The notes: generated from the letters alone by a model not told the origin. DNA of 64,000 bases from Clostridium caldaquaticum (GCF_023806125.1 NZ_JAMSKT010000016.1:1-64000), one strand, 5' to 3'. Shown: positions 8,483-17,756, counted from the stretch's first letter. Numbers and translations: made by a program.

Positions 8483-10165
8483 ATGAAAGATATATCAAAA
8501 AAGAGACTTGGAGATTTGCTTGTTGAAGCTGGAAAGATATCTAGAGAACAGCTTGAACAAGTACTTAGAAAACAGAGAACCTCAGGCAAAAGAATTGGTG
8601 AGCTTTTAATAGAGGATAGTATTATTACTGAAGATGATATATTAGATGTTCTTGAACTGCAGCTTGGAATTCAAAGAGTACGTTTAGATAAAGTAACGGT
8701 TAATATGGAGGCTGTAAAATCTATACCTGAAAGCCTTGCATCTAGATATACACTGATTCCTATAGCTTTTGACAAGAATAATATAAAGGTAGTAATGGCT
8801 GACCCGCTTAATATATTTGCTTTAGATGATGTCAAAATAGCTTCAGGCTATGAAGTTGATCCTCTTATAGCTAGAAGCGATGAAATTAAAACAGCCATTG
8901 ACAAATATTATTCCAGCCAGTTTGTTCAAAAGGCTGCAGAAGATCTTTCTAGAGAACAAAATGCAAGAGAAACAGATGATGCAAGAGAAATAGAAGATAT
9001 AAGAAATGCTCCAGCAGTCAGATTAGCAGATTCAATAATAAAAAATGCTGTAAAGTCAAGAGCTAGTGATATTCATATAGAACCTTTTGAAAAATATATT
9101 AAGATAAGATTTAGAATTGACGGTGAGCTTCAGGAGGTTTTAAAATCCCCAAAAGAAACTGCGGCAGCATTAGTAACCCGTATTAAGATTATGGCAAATA
9201 TGAATATTGCTGAAAAAAGGCTTCCTCAGGATGGAAGAATTTTAACTAATGTAGACGGCAAGGAATTTGACCTTAGAGTTTCTGTTCTTCCTACTATTTT
9301 TGGTGAAAAGATAGTTATAAGACTTTTAAACAGAGAAAGCTTTTTAATTGATAAAGAAGGGCTTGGTATTATCGAGGATGATTTGGATAAGCTTAACAGA
9401 ATAGTAAAAAATCCTTACGGAATTATATTAGTTACAGGTCCTACAGGAAGCGGAAAGTCTACAACGCTATACAGCATATTAAATGATTTAAATAACAGTG
9501 ACAGAAACATAGTAACAGTAGAAGACCCTGTAGAATATATGATAGAAGGAATAAACCAGGTAAACGTTAATCCTAAAGCTGGACTGACTTTTGCTTCGGG
9601 ACTTAGAGCTATATTAAGACAAGACCCGGATGTAATAATGATTGGTGAAATAAGAGATAATGAAACTGCTGAAATTGCTATAAGAGCTGCTATAACAGGG
9701 CACCTTGTTTTAAGCACTATTCACACTAACGATGCAGCTTCAGCTGTTATAAGGCTTACGGATATGAAAATTGAGCCTTATCTTGTTGCAACTTCTATTG
9801 CAGGAGTTGTGTCACAAAGACTAGTAAGAAAAATCTGCCCTTATTGCAAGGTTGAATATAAAGCAAGCGATTACGAAAAAAGACTTTTAGGAGAAGATGA
9901 CAGTAAAAATATTATACTATATAAAGGGACAGGCTGTGCTTTGTGTAACCAGAGCGGATATATAGGTAGACAAGGTGTTTATGAGATAATGGAAATAACT
10001 AGAGAACATAGAGAATATATAGCAAGAAATAAAACAACAGACGAGCTTAGAGATTTAAGCATTAAGCAGGGCATGAAAACACTGAGAATATCCTGTAAGA
10101 ATTTAGTTTTAAAAGGAATAACTACTTTGGATGAATTAGTTAAAATAGCTTATTTGAAAGAATAG
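8483..10165 (+). CDS. pilB: Type IV pilus assembly ATPase PilB
   Basis: A 560-residue hexameric ATPase that powers pilin polymerisation at the cytoplasmic membrane. An N-terminal MshEN/T2SSE domain (residues 5-150) precedes the GspE ATPase core: Walker A GPTGSGKSTTLYS near 318, the Asp box, Walker B DPDVIMIGEIRDNETAEIA near 380, and the zinc-binding pair CPYC and CALC near 451 and 485. MshEN domains of some relatives bind c-di-GMP; I cannot tell whether this one does. First gene after the c-di-GMP riboswitch; pilC follows 19 bases later. Confidence 0.95.
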   Translation: MKDISKKRLGDLLVEAGKISREQLEQVLRKQRTSGKRIGELLIEDSIITEDDILDVLELQLGIQRVRLDKVTVNMEAVKSIPESLASRYTLIPIAFDKNNIKVVMADPLNIFALDDVKIASGYEVDPLIARSDEIKTAIDKYYSSQFVQKAAEDLSREQNARETDDAREIEDIRNAPAVRLADSIIKNAVKSRASDIHIEPFEKYIKIRFRIDGELQEVLKSPKETAAALVTRIKIMANMNIAEKRLPQDGRILTNVDGKEFDLRVSVLPTIFGEKIVIRLLNRESFLIDKEGLGIIEDDLDKLNRIVKNPYGIILVTGPTGSGKSTTLYSILNDLNNSDRNIVTVEDPVEYMIEGINQVNVNPKAGLTFASGLRAILRQDPDVIMIGEIRDNETAEIAIRAAITGHLVLSTIHTNDAASAVIRLTDMKIEPYLVATSIAGVVSQRLVRKICPYCKVEYKASDYEKRLLGEDDSKNIILYKGTGCALCNQSGYIGRQGVYEIMEITREHREYIARNKTTDELRDLSIKQGMKTLRISCKNLVLKGITTLDELVKIAYLKE

Positions 10166-10184
10166 TCAATAAAGAGGTGAGAGT

Positions 10185-11396
10185 TTGCCGCTATATGAAT
10201 ATGAAGCAAAAACTTTAAATGGAGAAACTTTAAAGGGAACTGTTGAAGCAGGAGATGAGACTGCGGTTATAGATATATTGCGCCAAAGAAACTACTATCC
10301 TGTAAATATAAAATTGTGCAGGGAAGAATTAAATATAGAGCTGAGCTTTTTAAACAGGATTAAGCTTAAGGATATAGCAATATTTTGCAGACAGTTTTCT
10401 TTTATATTAACTGCAGGTATAAATATTTTAAAGGCTTTAGAATTAGTTAAAGAGCAGACAGAAAATAAAAGGCTTAAAAAAATACTAGAAAAAACCTTTG
10501 AAGATGTACAAAGAGGAAAAACTCTATCGGAAGCTATGGGAAGCCATAAGCATTTTCCGGATATGCTTGTAAACATGGTGGCAGTAGGGGAAACAAGTGG
10601 AACTTTAGATACTGTAATGATGAGAATGGCTGCTTATTATGATAAGGAGCATAAGCAGAGGCAGAAAGTTAAACAAGCTCTTACTTATCCTGCTGTTGTA
10701 AGTGTATTTGCTTTTGTTGTTGTACTTGTACTTGTAGTAAAGGTACTGCCTATATTTACAAGTATGTTTGAACAGTTTCCTAATGCAGTTATACCAGTAC
10801 AAACAAGAATTATAATGGGTATTAGTAATGTGATAATTGAGAAGTGGTGGCTTATTATTATAATTACTGCTGCTTTAGTTTCAACAATTAAATTTTATTC
10901 TAAAACCGAAGAGGGAGCGTACTTTTTCGATAACATTAAAATAAAGTTTCCTGCCTTTGGGAAGATGTACTCTAAGGTTGTAGTCTCAAGATTTGCAAGA
11001 ACTTTTGGAATGCTTACAGCCAGTGGAGTTCCCCTTATACAAAGTGTAAGCATCTGTGCTGATGTAGTAGGGAACAAGGTTTATGGAAAAGTTTTAAAAG
11101 ATATGAGAGCTGAGCTTGAAAAAGGCCTTTCAGTAGGTCAAATTCTGCAGAAGGAAAAATTATTTCCTTCCATGATAACTCAAATGATTATAATAGGTGA
11201 AGAATCAGGTACATTAGAAGACATTCTTGATAAGACAGCAGATTATTATGATGGAGAAATTGAAACTGCAACTGCACAGCTTACTTCAATGCTGGAGCCT
11301 GTAATAGTAATATTTTTGTCAATAGTTGTTGGATTTATAGTAGTTTCTATAATAATGCCTATATTTGAGATGTATAATACCATTGGCTTACAGTAG
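10185..11396 (+). CDS. pilC: Type IV pilus inner-membrane platform protein PilC
   Basis: A 403-residue polytopic protein with two T2SSF domains (about residues 65-190 and 270-395). It shows FCRQFSFILTAGINILKALEL and the second-copy equivalent FARTFGMLTASGVPLIQSV, with membrane helices after each. It couples PilB to pilus growth. The TTG start follows AGAGGTGA and the N-terminus MPLYEYEAKTLNGE is typical. It is followed by a 120-base, extremely AT-rich gap before the pilin gene. Confidence 0.95.
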   Translation: MPLYEYEAKTLNGETLKGTVEAGDETAVIDILRQRNYYPVNIKLCREELNIELSFLNRIKLKDIAIFCRQFSFILTAGINILKALELVKEQTENKRLKKILEKTFEDVQRGKTLSEAMGSHKHFPDMLVNMVAVGETSGTLDTVMMRMAAYYDKEHKQRQKVKQALTYPAVVSVFAFVVVLVLVVKVLPIFTSMFEQFPNAVIPVQTRIIMGISNVIIEKWWLIIIITAALVSTIKFYSKTEEGAYFFDNIKIKFPAFGKMYSKVVVSRFARTFGMLTASGVPLIQSVSICADVVGNKVYGKVLKDMRAELEKGLSVGQILQKEKLFPSMITQMIIIGEESGTLEDILDKTADYYDGEIETATAQLTSMLEPVIVIFLSIVVGFIVVSIIMPIFEMYNTIGLQ

Positions 11397-11510
11397 AAAT
11401 TGTGCTGATTTAATAATATAATATAAATATAGATAATATATATTAATTAATAATATATATAAAAAATAAATTAAGAATTTTTTCTAAAAGTTTGAACATG
11501 GAAAAGGAGG
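11397..11510 (+). other. Extremely AT-rich gap between pilC and pilA
   Basis: About 110 bases that are almost entirely A and T, rich in TATAAT-like and TAATATATA strings. This could hold an internal promoter for the major pilin, but no clear -35 box stands out. No structure or ORF was seen. Confidence 0.4.
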
Positions 11511-11518
11511 TGAAATGA

Positions 11519-11893
11519 GTGAAAAGAAATAAGAAAAAAGGATTTACACTTGTTGAACTAATTGCTGTTATTGCTATACTTGCTATACTTGCTGCTGTTA
11601 TTGTGCCTAAGGTTAGTTCTTACACTACTCAGGCAACTACTTCTGCTAAAAAAGCTAATGCAAGCTCTATATTAAATGCTGTAGAAGTTTATAATGCACA
11701 GGCTGCAACTGCTATTTCAAGTACAACAACATTAAAACAAATACTTGGAACTGCAGAATCAGGGAATATAACACTAGAAAATGTTGGTTCAGCAGATGAT
11801 GATTTAAAAGAAACTATACAAAGAGTTATTAATGCAAATAAAGGTATAGGAGAAACAGATACTTTAGCTACTTTATCTGGTTATATAAACTAA
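11519..11893 (+). CDS. pilA: Type IV major pilin precursor PilA
   Basis: A 124-residue class III prepilin. The basic leader MKRNKKKG is cut by prepilin peptidase before F, giving a mature start FTLVELIAVIAILAILAAV with the glutamate at +5 needed for assembly. The C-terminal domain is short (about 85 residues) and lacks cysteines. The GTG start has a perfect AGGAGGTG six bases upstream; the nearby ATG is out of frame. A strong hairpin follows the stop codon and may stabilise the transcript. Short length and position support its being the main subunit. Confidence 0.9.
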   Translation: MKRNKKKGFTLVELIAVIAILAILAAVIVPKVSSYTTQATTSAKKANASSILNAVEVYNAQAATAISSTTTLKQILGTAESGNITLENVGSADDDLKETIQRVINANKGIGETDTLATLSGYIN

Positions 11894-11904
11894 TAAAAAA
11901 TTTA

Positions 11905-11930
11905 TTCTCGAAGGGAACTCCCTTCGAGAA
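11905..11930 (+). terminator. Strong hairpin after pilA (partial terminator or RNA-stabilising stem)
   Basis: TTCTCGAAGGG (11905-11915) pairs perfectly with CCCTTCGAGAA (11920-11930). No U-tract follows, so it may protect the 3' end of pilA mRNA or reduce read-through rather than stop transcription. Confidence 0.65.
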
Positions 11931-11967
11931 AATTATATATTATAAATATTAAACAGTTGGTGAAAAA

Positions 11968-12723
11968 ATGGAGATATTTTTAACTAGTTATATTTTTATA
12001 CTATCACTTTGTTTAGGAAGTTTCCTGAATGTATGCATTTACAGAATTCCTAAAGGGGAATCAATAATAAATCCGCCTTCCCGCTGCGGAAATTGCAAAA
12101 CAAGACTTAAAGCACTAGATTTAATACCAGTATTTAGTTTTTTATTTTTAAAAGGAAAATGCAGATACTGCAAGGAGAAAATATCTTTAAGGTATCCTTT
12201 TATTGAGTTGATAACAGGTGTGCTTATTACAGCAGTTTATATAGAATATGGTTTAAATATTACTTTTATTAAATACAGTGTTCTAATTTTATTTTTAATA
12301 GTTATTGGAATGATTGATTTTGATACAACAGATGTATATTTTAAAACTACGTTGTCTGGCATAATTACAGGGATAGCTTTTTTACTATACATATATTTTT
12401 CAGGACAAAGCATTACAGCTTATATATTAGGTGCAGTCCTTGGGGGAGGAGTTATATCTTTAATAATTCTTATTACCCGGGGAATGGGCTGGGGTGATGC
12501 AGAGATATGTGTTTTATGCGGTCTGTTTCTAGGCTTCAGACTTACTTTGGTAATGCTTTTTGCAGCTTTTGTATTTGGAGGAATTATAGGGATTTTATTA
12601 ATTATTTTTAAAATAAAATCAAGGAAGGATTATATTCCTTTTGGTCCATTTCTGGCTTTGGGGGCTGTCACAGCTATATTTATTGGTGAAAGAGTTATTC
12701 AGTTATATTTATTATTGCTTTAA
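11968..12723 (+). CDS. pilD: Prepilin leader peptidase / N-methyltransferase PilD
   Basis: A 251-residue aspartic protease in the membrane that cleaves and N-methylates prepilins. The N-terminal methylase loop carries two CxxC pairs (CGNC near residue 40, CRYC near 64). The two catalytic aspartates are in GMIDFDTTDVY near 114-120 and GMGWGDAE near 171-176. About seven to eight membrane helices are present. It lies directly among the pilin genes it should process. Confidence 0.93.
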   Translation: MEIFLTSYIFILSLCLGSFLNVCIYRIPKGESIINPPSRCGNCKTRLKALDLIPVFSFLFLKGKCRYCKEKISLRYPFIELITGVLITAVYIEYGLNITFIKYSVLILFLIVIGMIDFDTTDVYFKTTLSGIITGIAFLLYIYFSGQSITAYILGAVLGGGVISLIILITRGMGWGDAEICVLCGLFLGFRLTLVMLFAAFVFGGIIGILLIIFKIKSRKDYIPFGPFLALGAVTAIFIGERVIQLYLLLL

Positions 12724-12734
12724 TAGGTGAGAAT

Positions 12735-13304
12735 ATGAAGAAAAAGGCTTTTACTCTTGTAGAAGTTATCGCAGCTGTTGCTATATTATCAATAGTTATA
12801 GTAGCTGTAACATCTGCATTTATATCAGGAACAAAAACTTGGCGAAATGGTGAACAGAAATTAGATACTATGTTTTATGCTCAAGGTATTTCTGAAGCCT
12901 TTATGGGAGCAAATATATCTAAGATAACTCAGCTTTGCAATGATGAAGGTTCTTCTGCTTTTGTTTATTTCAATGATGATTATAAAGATTTTGTTCTTTA
13001 TACAGTTAGTGGGTATACCAGTTTAACTAGTGCTGGGACACCTCCTAATTTTATTGATTGGTTTAATTTTGGGCCTAAAATACAAGGTAAAGTATCAAAT
13101 GATGATTTTTCTTATATTGATACAAATATTTATAGTAAATGCAAAAACAATAACTCAAATAGAAAATATGGGGCTTATATTGCCATGCAAAAAGATAGCA
13201 GAGCTTCTACAGCAGGAACCGTTTATTATGTAAAGGTAATAGTCTGGGATTTAATGTATGGTTATGATAGTCCTTCAGTAAGAGAGGTTTATATCGGCAG
13301 GTGA
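12735..13304 (+). CDS. Minor pilin-like protein
   Basis: A 189-residue prepilin with leader MKKKA and mature start FTLVEVIAAVAILSIVIVAV. The residue before the cut is alanine instead of the usual glycine. The globular part has aromatic and serine/glycine-rich segments and two cysteines. It starts 11 bases after pilD and precedes two more pilin-like genes, so it is probably one of the minor pilins that start pilus assembly. Confidence 0.83.
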   Translation: MKKKAFTLVEVIAAVAILSIVIVAVTSAFISGTKTWRNGEQKLDTMFYAQGISEAFMGANISKITQLCNDEGSSAFVYFNDDYKDFVLYTVSGYTSLTSAGTPPNFIDWFNFGPKIQGKVSNDDFSYIDTNIYSKCKNNNSNRKYGAYIAMQKDSRASTAGTVYYVKVIVWDLMYGYDSPSVREVYIGR

Positions 13305-13308
13305 TAAT

Positions 13309-13830
13309 TTGGAAAAGAAAGGTGTCACTTTTATAGAATTAGTTGCTGTTATAGGTATAGTATTAATAATTTCAGCTGTAATTTTTTCTGTATTTTCAAA
13401 CGGGCTTAAAACATATTCTACAACTTCAGGAAAATCAATACTGCAAAATTCAGCAAGAAGTGTAGTAGAAGAGATAACTAGAAATGTTAATAATGCTCAG
13501 GTAGCCTATCCTATTTCCGTAAGCAGTGGAAAGGTCGTTGTTGATGGAAATACATTTAATAGTTTAAGCGATTGTTATGGTCTTGTATACGTAAAGCTGT
13601 CCTCAAGTGCCGGAAACCCTTTTATATATGTAATTAAAAATAATTCAGTATACAAAATTTTTCTAGATGGTACTGGCTGGGATTTGCCTATAGGGAAGTA
13701 TATAGAAAACACTTCTTCAATTGATGCACCATTTTCATCAAATTCAAATGCACTAAGACTCAGGCTTAATCTAAAGTATAGAAATTTCAGTGAAAGTTAT
13801 ACTACCTTTATGTCAATAGGAGGTTATTAG
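13309..13830 (+). CDS. Minor pilin-like protein
   Basis: A 173-residue prepilin with leader MEKKG and mature start VTFIELVAVIGIVLIISAVIF; the glutamate at +5 is kept, while the first mature residue is valine. The TTG start is 4 bases after the preceding stop, with AGGTGAT as ribosome-binding site. The phrase QNSARSVVEEITRNVNNAQ is typical of the helical spine in PilW/GspJ-like minor pilins. Confidence 0.82.
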   Translation: MEKKGVTFIELVAVIGIVLIISAVIFSVFSNGLKTYSTTSGKSILQNSARSVVEEITRNVNNAQVAYPISVSSGKVVVDGNTFNSLSDCYGLVYVKLSSSAGNPFIYVIKNNSVYKIFLDGTGWDLPIGKYIENTSSIDAPFSSNSNALRLRLNLKYRNFSESYTTFMSIGGY

Positions 13831-13831
13831 C

Positions 13832-15505
13832 GTGAAGAAAAAAGGATCTACTCTTGTAATGGTTATAGCTGTTATTTCTGTATTACTGGTAGTATCTATA
13901 GCTGGAATTACTATAGCAACAAGCAGTATAAAAGCTCATATATCCTTTGACACTATGGATAAGGTTAATTTAGCAGCCAGGTCTGGCATACAATTAGGTA
14001 TTGCTAAAGTAAATAAAGATAGAACGTCAATAAGTCCGTTAAATGCAGTTGCCTTTTATGATAATACAGTTACTTGCGATGTTACTTTTTCTTTAGACGA
14101 TCAATCTTATATAATTGTAAATTCACATGCTTATTTAAACAATAAAAAATATGAAAAGACTCTTACCTATAATACAAAATTAAAAATAATTTCAGGTGAT
14201 GATGGAACTATTGCTGACTATTTTGCAAAAAATACCATTAGCACGTTAGGAAATATTAACGATACTACAGCAGCTGCGGTTATAGGAAATGGAAAGAATT
14301 GCAACACGTATATTAACGGTAATATTTATCTTCAGGGAAATAAGGTAGTATTAAATGGCGCATTAAATATTACAGAAGATATCACTTCAATAGCAGCAAA
14401 TGATGTTATTTTTCAGTGGAACAATCCATCTTCACCTCAAAACATATATATTCAAGCAGGAGGAAATGTTACTTTACAAAATCAGTTAACGGTTTATAAA
14501 AGTACAAAAATACTTTCTAATGGTGATATTACCCTTTCCTGGGTAACTACAAAACTGCTTTCTGGAACAGCTCAGCTGCAGGCTGGAAGAGATATTATAC
14601 TTCAAAATGATTTAGAAAATGGAGCAAGCTTGTCACTTACTGCAGCTAGAGATATAAAGATGCAGTCAAATAAAAATGATATAAATTCCACTGGTCCTAT
14701 GTTTATGCAGAGCGGAAGAGATATAATTTTAAATAAAAGCATAAGGTCAACAGCACCAGTAACAATGATGTCAGGAAATAATATGCAATTTGCTTATTAT
14801 ACTTATAATATATCTGGACAGACTTATTTAAAAGCAGGGAATACAATTTATGTCCCTAATATTACTGTAAATCTTGGAAGCACATATATTCAGTCAAATA
14901 TATTAAATTATAATAGAGGAATTATAAAAAGTAACTCTAATCCGCCTAAAATTGAAACTAATGTAAATATTTTTCAAAGCAGCGGAGGTTTATTAATACC
15001 TGTTAATATACAAGTGCCTGCAAGAGCCCCAAGTCCACCTGCTGTGGCACCTGCTCCTTTAACTGCAGTTACAACTGTAAATGGGATAAAGCAGTTTAAG
15101 ACTCCTGTAGTTTATGATACAAAGTATGATACTACTTATAGCGATGTGGCTTTTATTAAAGTAAAAGGAAGCGATGTACAGGCGCTAAAATATGCACTAA
15201 ATCCTCCTGCAGGTACTTTTTCAAATGCCAATACACTAAAGTTTATTTTGATTGATGGGGATGTTAATCTAGACTGGAGATTTGATAAACTTGTAGCAAA
15301 CAATACATTTAATAATTATATTATTTATTGTACTGGAACCTTTGGGGTATCTTGGGAAGAATTCACCTTTAATAATTCATCAATTATTTCTAAAGGTTTA
15401 AATATATTGTCAGAAAATTTCACAATATCGAAGATTAGTAGTGAAGTAATGACTCAGTCTATGAAGGACAAAATAAATAACTACTTAACTAAGTATCTTC
15501 AATAA
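13832..15505 (+). CDS. Large pilus-associated protein with PilX-like N-terminus and repeat domain
   Basis: A 557-residue protein with a GTG start one base after the previous stop. The N-terminus MKKKGSTLVMVIAVISVLLVVSIAG resembles PilX-type pilins but lacks the glutamate at +5. Residues about 150-360 contain recurring segments (LQAGRDIILQND, LTAARDIKMQSN, MQSGRDIILNKS, LKAGNTIYV) like the parallel beta-helix repeats of filamentous haemagglutinins. A proline/alanine-rich hinge follows (RAPSPPAVAPAP, near residue 395), then a C-terminal domain. A pilus-tip adhesin is a reasonable inference, not proven. Confidence 0.75.
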   Translation: MKKKGSTLVMVIAVISVLLVVSIAGITIATSSIKAHISFDTMDKVNLAARSGIQLGIAKVNKDRTSISPLNAVAFYDNTVTCDVTFSLDDQSYIIVNSHAYLNNKKYEKTLTYNTKLKIISGDDGTIADYFAKNTISTLGNINDTTAAAVIGNGKNCNTYINGNIYLQGNKVVLNGALNITEDITSIAANDVIFQWNNPSSPQNIYIQAGGNVTLQNQLTVYKSTKILSNGDITLSWVTTKLLSGTAQLQAGRDIILQNDLENGASLSLTAARDIKMQSNKNDINSTGPMFMQSGRDIILNKSIRSTAPVTMMSGNNMQFAYYTYNISGQTYLKAGNTIYVPNITVNLGSTYIQSNILNYNRGIIKSNSNPPKIETNVNIFQSSGGLLIPVNIQVPARAPSPPAVAPAPLTAVTTVNGIKQFKTPVVYDTKYDTTYSDVAFIKVKGSDVQALKYALNPPAGTFSNANTLKFILIDGDVNLDWRFDKLVANNTFNNYIIYCTGTFGVSWEEFTFNNSSIISKGLNILSENFTISKISSEVMTQSMKDKINNYLTKYLQ

Positions 15506-15548
15506 TTTAATGAGAATATATCTTTTACTGAAGAAAAGAGGTGATAGA

Positions 15549-16577
15549 ATGTTTGGTAGAGATTATATAGCTGTTTTTATAGGAGCAGATATTATTAAGA
15601 TAATGTATGGAAATAAAAAAAAGGTTAAACATTGGGAGTTTATTAATATTTCAGATAAAGATATGACTGAAGAAAATGTGGATATTATGGATTTTATTTA
15701 CAGTTGTATAAAAAGGTTCATGAGACAGAAAAAGGTTAAGGCAGATGAAATTTTATTTTCAATAACAGGACCAGATATTGTAACAAGGCATATTGAGGTT
15801 CCAATAATGAACAAGAAAAACATTAAAAGTTCAGTAGAGTGGGAAATGAGTCAATACCTGCCTGGCGGAGGAAACAACTATTACGTAGATTTTCAGATTA
15901 TGGAGAAAATAGAAAATAAGGAGAAAAAGGCTTATAAGCTTTTAGCTGCAGCTGTTCCAAAAGAAAAAACAGACAGGCTTGCAGAGCTTAGCAATAGGCT
16001 TAAGCTGAAGCTTAGAGCTGTAGATATAGCTTCTAACTGTGTTGCAAGGATTTTTAAGGAAGATAAAAAATCTAAGAATGTACAGGAAAGCATAGGAGTA
16101 ATAGACCTTGGAGAAAGATCCAGCAGCATTATAATATTGGACAAGGGTAATCTGTTTGTAGAAAGAGAGGTTCCTTTTGGTTCTGAAACTTTAACAAGAG
16201 AAATAAGCAGAAGACTTCAGGTTGAGGAAAATGAAGCAAAGCATTACTTGCGGGAAGTATTTACCTTTGAGGATATTAAGGAAGATATTGAGGTAGATGC
16301 AAGGATACAGACTATGTTTGATAATGTACTTTCTTCTTTTTTAAAAGTTATTCAATTTTATACTACTGGAAGAGTAAAAAAGCCCCTGGATGAAATATAT
16401 ATAACTGGTTCTGCATGTTTTATGCATGGCATTGAAGATTATATTCAGGATTATTTTAATTCTCCTGCCTGTATAGTACAGTCTGTTAAGAACCTGCCCG
16501 TAAATATAAAGGTTCCTCAGGACTGTGATATTAAATTATATTTAAATGTACTTGGGCTTTTACTTAGAAAGGAATAA
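15549..16577 (+). CDS. pilM: Type IV pilus assembly protein PilM
   Basis: A 342-residue actin-like ATPase-fold protein of the cytoplasmic alignment complex. Motifs include IAVFIGADIIKIMYG at the start, the phosphate loop VIDLGERSSSIIIL near residue 180, and a late ITGSACFMHGIEDYI. An upstream in-frame ATG exists at 15510, but AGAGGTGAT is correctly spaced before the ATG at 15549. It binds the N-terminus of PilN in known systems; pilN starts 3 bases after the stop. Confidence 0.9.
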   Translation: MFGRDYIAVFIGADIIKIMYGNKKKVKHWEFINISDKDMTEENVDIMDFIYSCIKRFMRQKKVKADEILFSITGPDIVTRHIEVPIMNKKNIKSSVEWEMSQYLPGGGNNYYVDFQIMEKIENKEKKAYKLLAAAVPKEKTDRLAELSNRLKLKLRAVDIASNCVARIFKEDKKSKNVQESIGVIDLGERSSSIIILDKGNLFVEREVPFGSETLTREISRRLQVEENEAKHYLREVFTFEDIKEDIEVDARIQTMFDNVLSSFLKVIQFYTTGRVKKPLDEIYITGSACFMHGIEDYIQDYFNSPACIVQSVKNLPVNIKVPQDCDIKLYLNVLGLLLRKE

Positions 16578-16580
16578 GAG

Positions 16581-17105
16581 ATGAATGAACTTAATTTAAT
16601 ACCATATAGTTTAAAGGAAAAAAAACAAAGATTATTTAAGATAAGGCAGTATACTGCGTACTTTATAATTTTTATGTGTGTGCTTTTTATAGGAGCATAT
16701 ATACCAAATATTAAGCTGCAGTCTTTAACAGCTCAGGAAAAAATGCTTCAGAAAAGTGTTGAGGAAAATAAGGCCTTAATTGAAGAAAGCAGACTTATAA
16801 GCAGTGAGATTGAAAACTACAGCAAGAGAATTAAAAAGATAGAGGAGTTAGCTAATAACAGAACACTGGCCTTTGAGAAAATCCGTCAGTTTGAAAAGTA
16901 TGTGACATCGGATATTAAATTAACTAATTTCATATATGATAAAAAATCAGCAGTTATAGAGGGGACTGCAGTAAGCTATAATTCCGTTAGTGAATTTGCA
17001 GCTAATCTGGAAGTTTCTAAAAATTACAGCAGTGTAAAAATTGTTAATATAACAAAGGATAACTCTCAAAATAACTATAAATTCTCTATAAATATATTAT
17101 ACTAA
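16581..17105 (+). CDS. pilN: Type IV pilus assembly protein PilN
   Basis: A 174-residue bitopic protein with the conserved cytoplasmic start MNELNLIPYSLKEKKQ that binds PilM. One membrane helix (about residues 27-45) and a coiled coil (about 55-95) precede a small ferredoxin-like domain. It pairs with PilO to align the machinery. No pilP or secretin gene follows, as expected in a monoderm. Confidence 0.88.
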   Translation: MNELNLIPYSLKEKKQRLFKIRQYTAYFIIFMCVLFIGAYIPNIKLQSLTAQEKMLQKSVEENKALIEESRLISSEIENYSKRIKKIEELANNRTLAFEKIRQFEKYVTSDIKLTNFIYDKKSAVIEGTAVSYNSVSEFAANLEVSKNYSSVKIVNITKDNSQNNYKFSINILY

Positions 17106-17126
17106 ACTTAGGGAGGAGGCAAAGCC

Positions 17127-17753
17127 TTGAAAAATCTAAGCAAAAGAGAAAAAATAATGTTAATTACTGCAAGTGTGTTGCTAGTTTTATACGGCTATTT
17201 TAGATTGCTGCTGCTCCCTGTTATTACAGAAATTCAAGTTACTACTAAAAATATAAATAAATATACTGAGGAACTTAATTCTCAAAATTCTATTAAGTTA
17301 ATAAGCCAGAATAATAAAAACCAATTAGAAGAGTTAAAAAGTAAAATACAAGAAACGCTTAAAGCTCTTCCGGAAAGTGAAAGAAATCCGGAAATTGCAT
17401 ATAAAGTAAAAGTATTAGGAGATAAAAGCGGGGTAGATATAGATTTTCTAAGTTTTGAAAGTGCTCAGATTGCAAAGCAGGATGAAAAAAACAGCTTGAA
17501 TGAACTGGGAATTATTCAAGTGCCTTTAACTGTACAAGTTATTGGAGAATATAAAAACATATTAAATTTTATTAATTCCATAGAAAATGATAATAGAATT
17601 GCAGAAGTGGACAGAGTTGAAATAAGCGGTGAAGATAGCAAACTTAAGGCAAGTATAAGTTTTAGTTATCTTTATATGGAAGCTGAGAATAAAAAGGATG
17701 TACAATATGACTTTAACAAAGGAAATTATGGAAAAGAGGACCTGTTTAAATAA
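17127..17753 (+). CDS. pilO: Type IV pilus assembly protein PilO
   Basis: A 208-residue bitopic protein: a short cytoplasmic start KNLSKREKIMLI, one helix, a coiled coil (about 35-90), then a PilO fold with IGEYKNILNFINSIENDNRIAEVDRVEI. It starts with TTG behind GGGAGGAGG. It is the last gene of the pilus operon seen here, and no clear terminator separates it from the guaB promoter that begins at its stop codon. Confidence 0.88.
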   Translation: MKNLSKREKIMLITASVLLVLYGYFRLLLLPVITEIQVTTKNINKYTEELNSQNSIKLISQNNKNQLEELKSKIQETLKALPESERNPEIAYKVKVLGDKSGVDIDFLSFESAQIAKQDEKNSLNELGIIQVPLTVQVIGEYKNILNFINSIENDNRIAEVDRVEISGEDSKLKASISFSYLYMEAENKKDVQYDFNKGNYGKEDLFK

Positions 17754-17756
17754 GTG

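Noticed and set aside
9415-9717. Minus-strand 100-codon ORF inside pilB
   Set aside because: It is the antisense shadow of the conserved ATPase core, with no start signal of its own.
13030-13233. 67-codon ORF in another frame of the minor pilin gene
   Set aside because: It has no ribosome-binding site and sits entirely inside a clear prepilin gene in a different frame.
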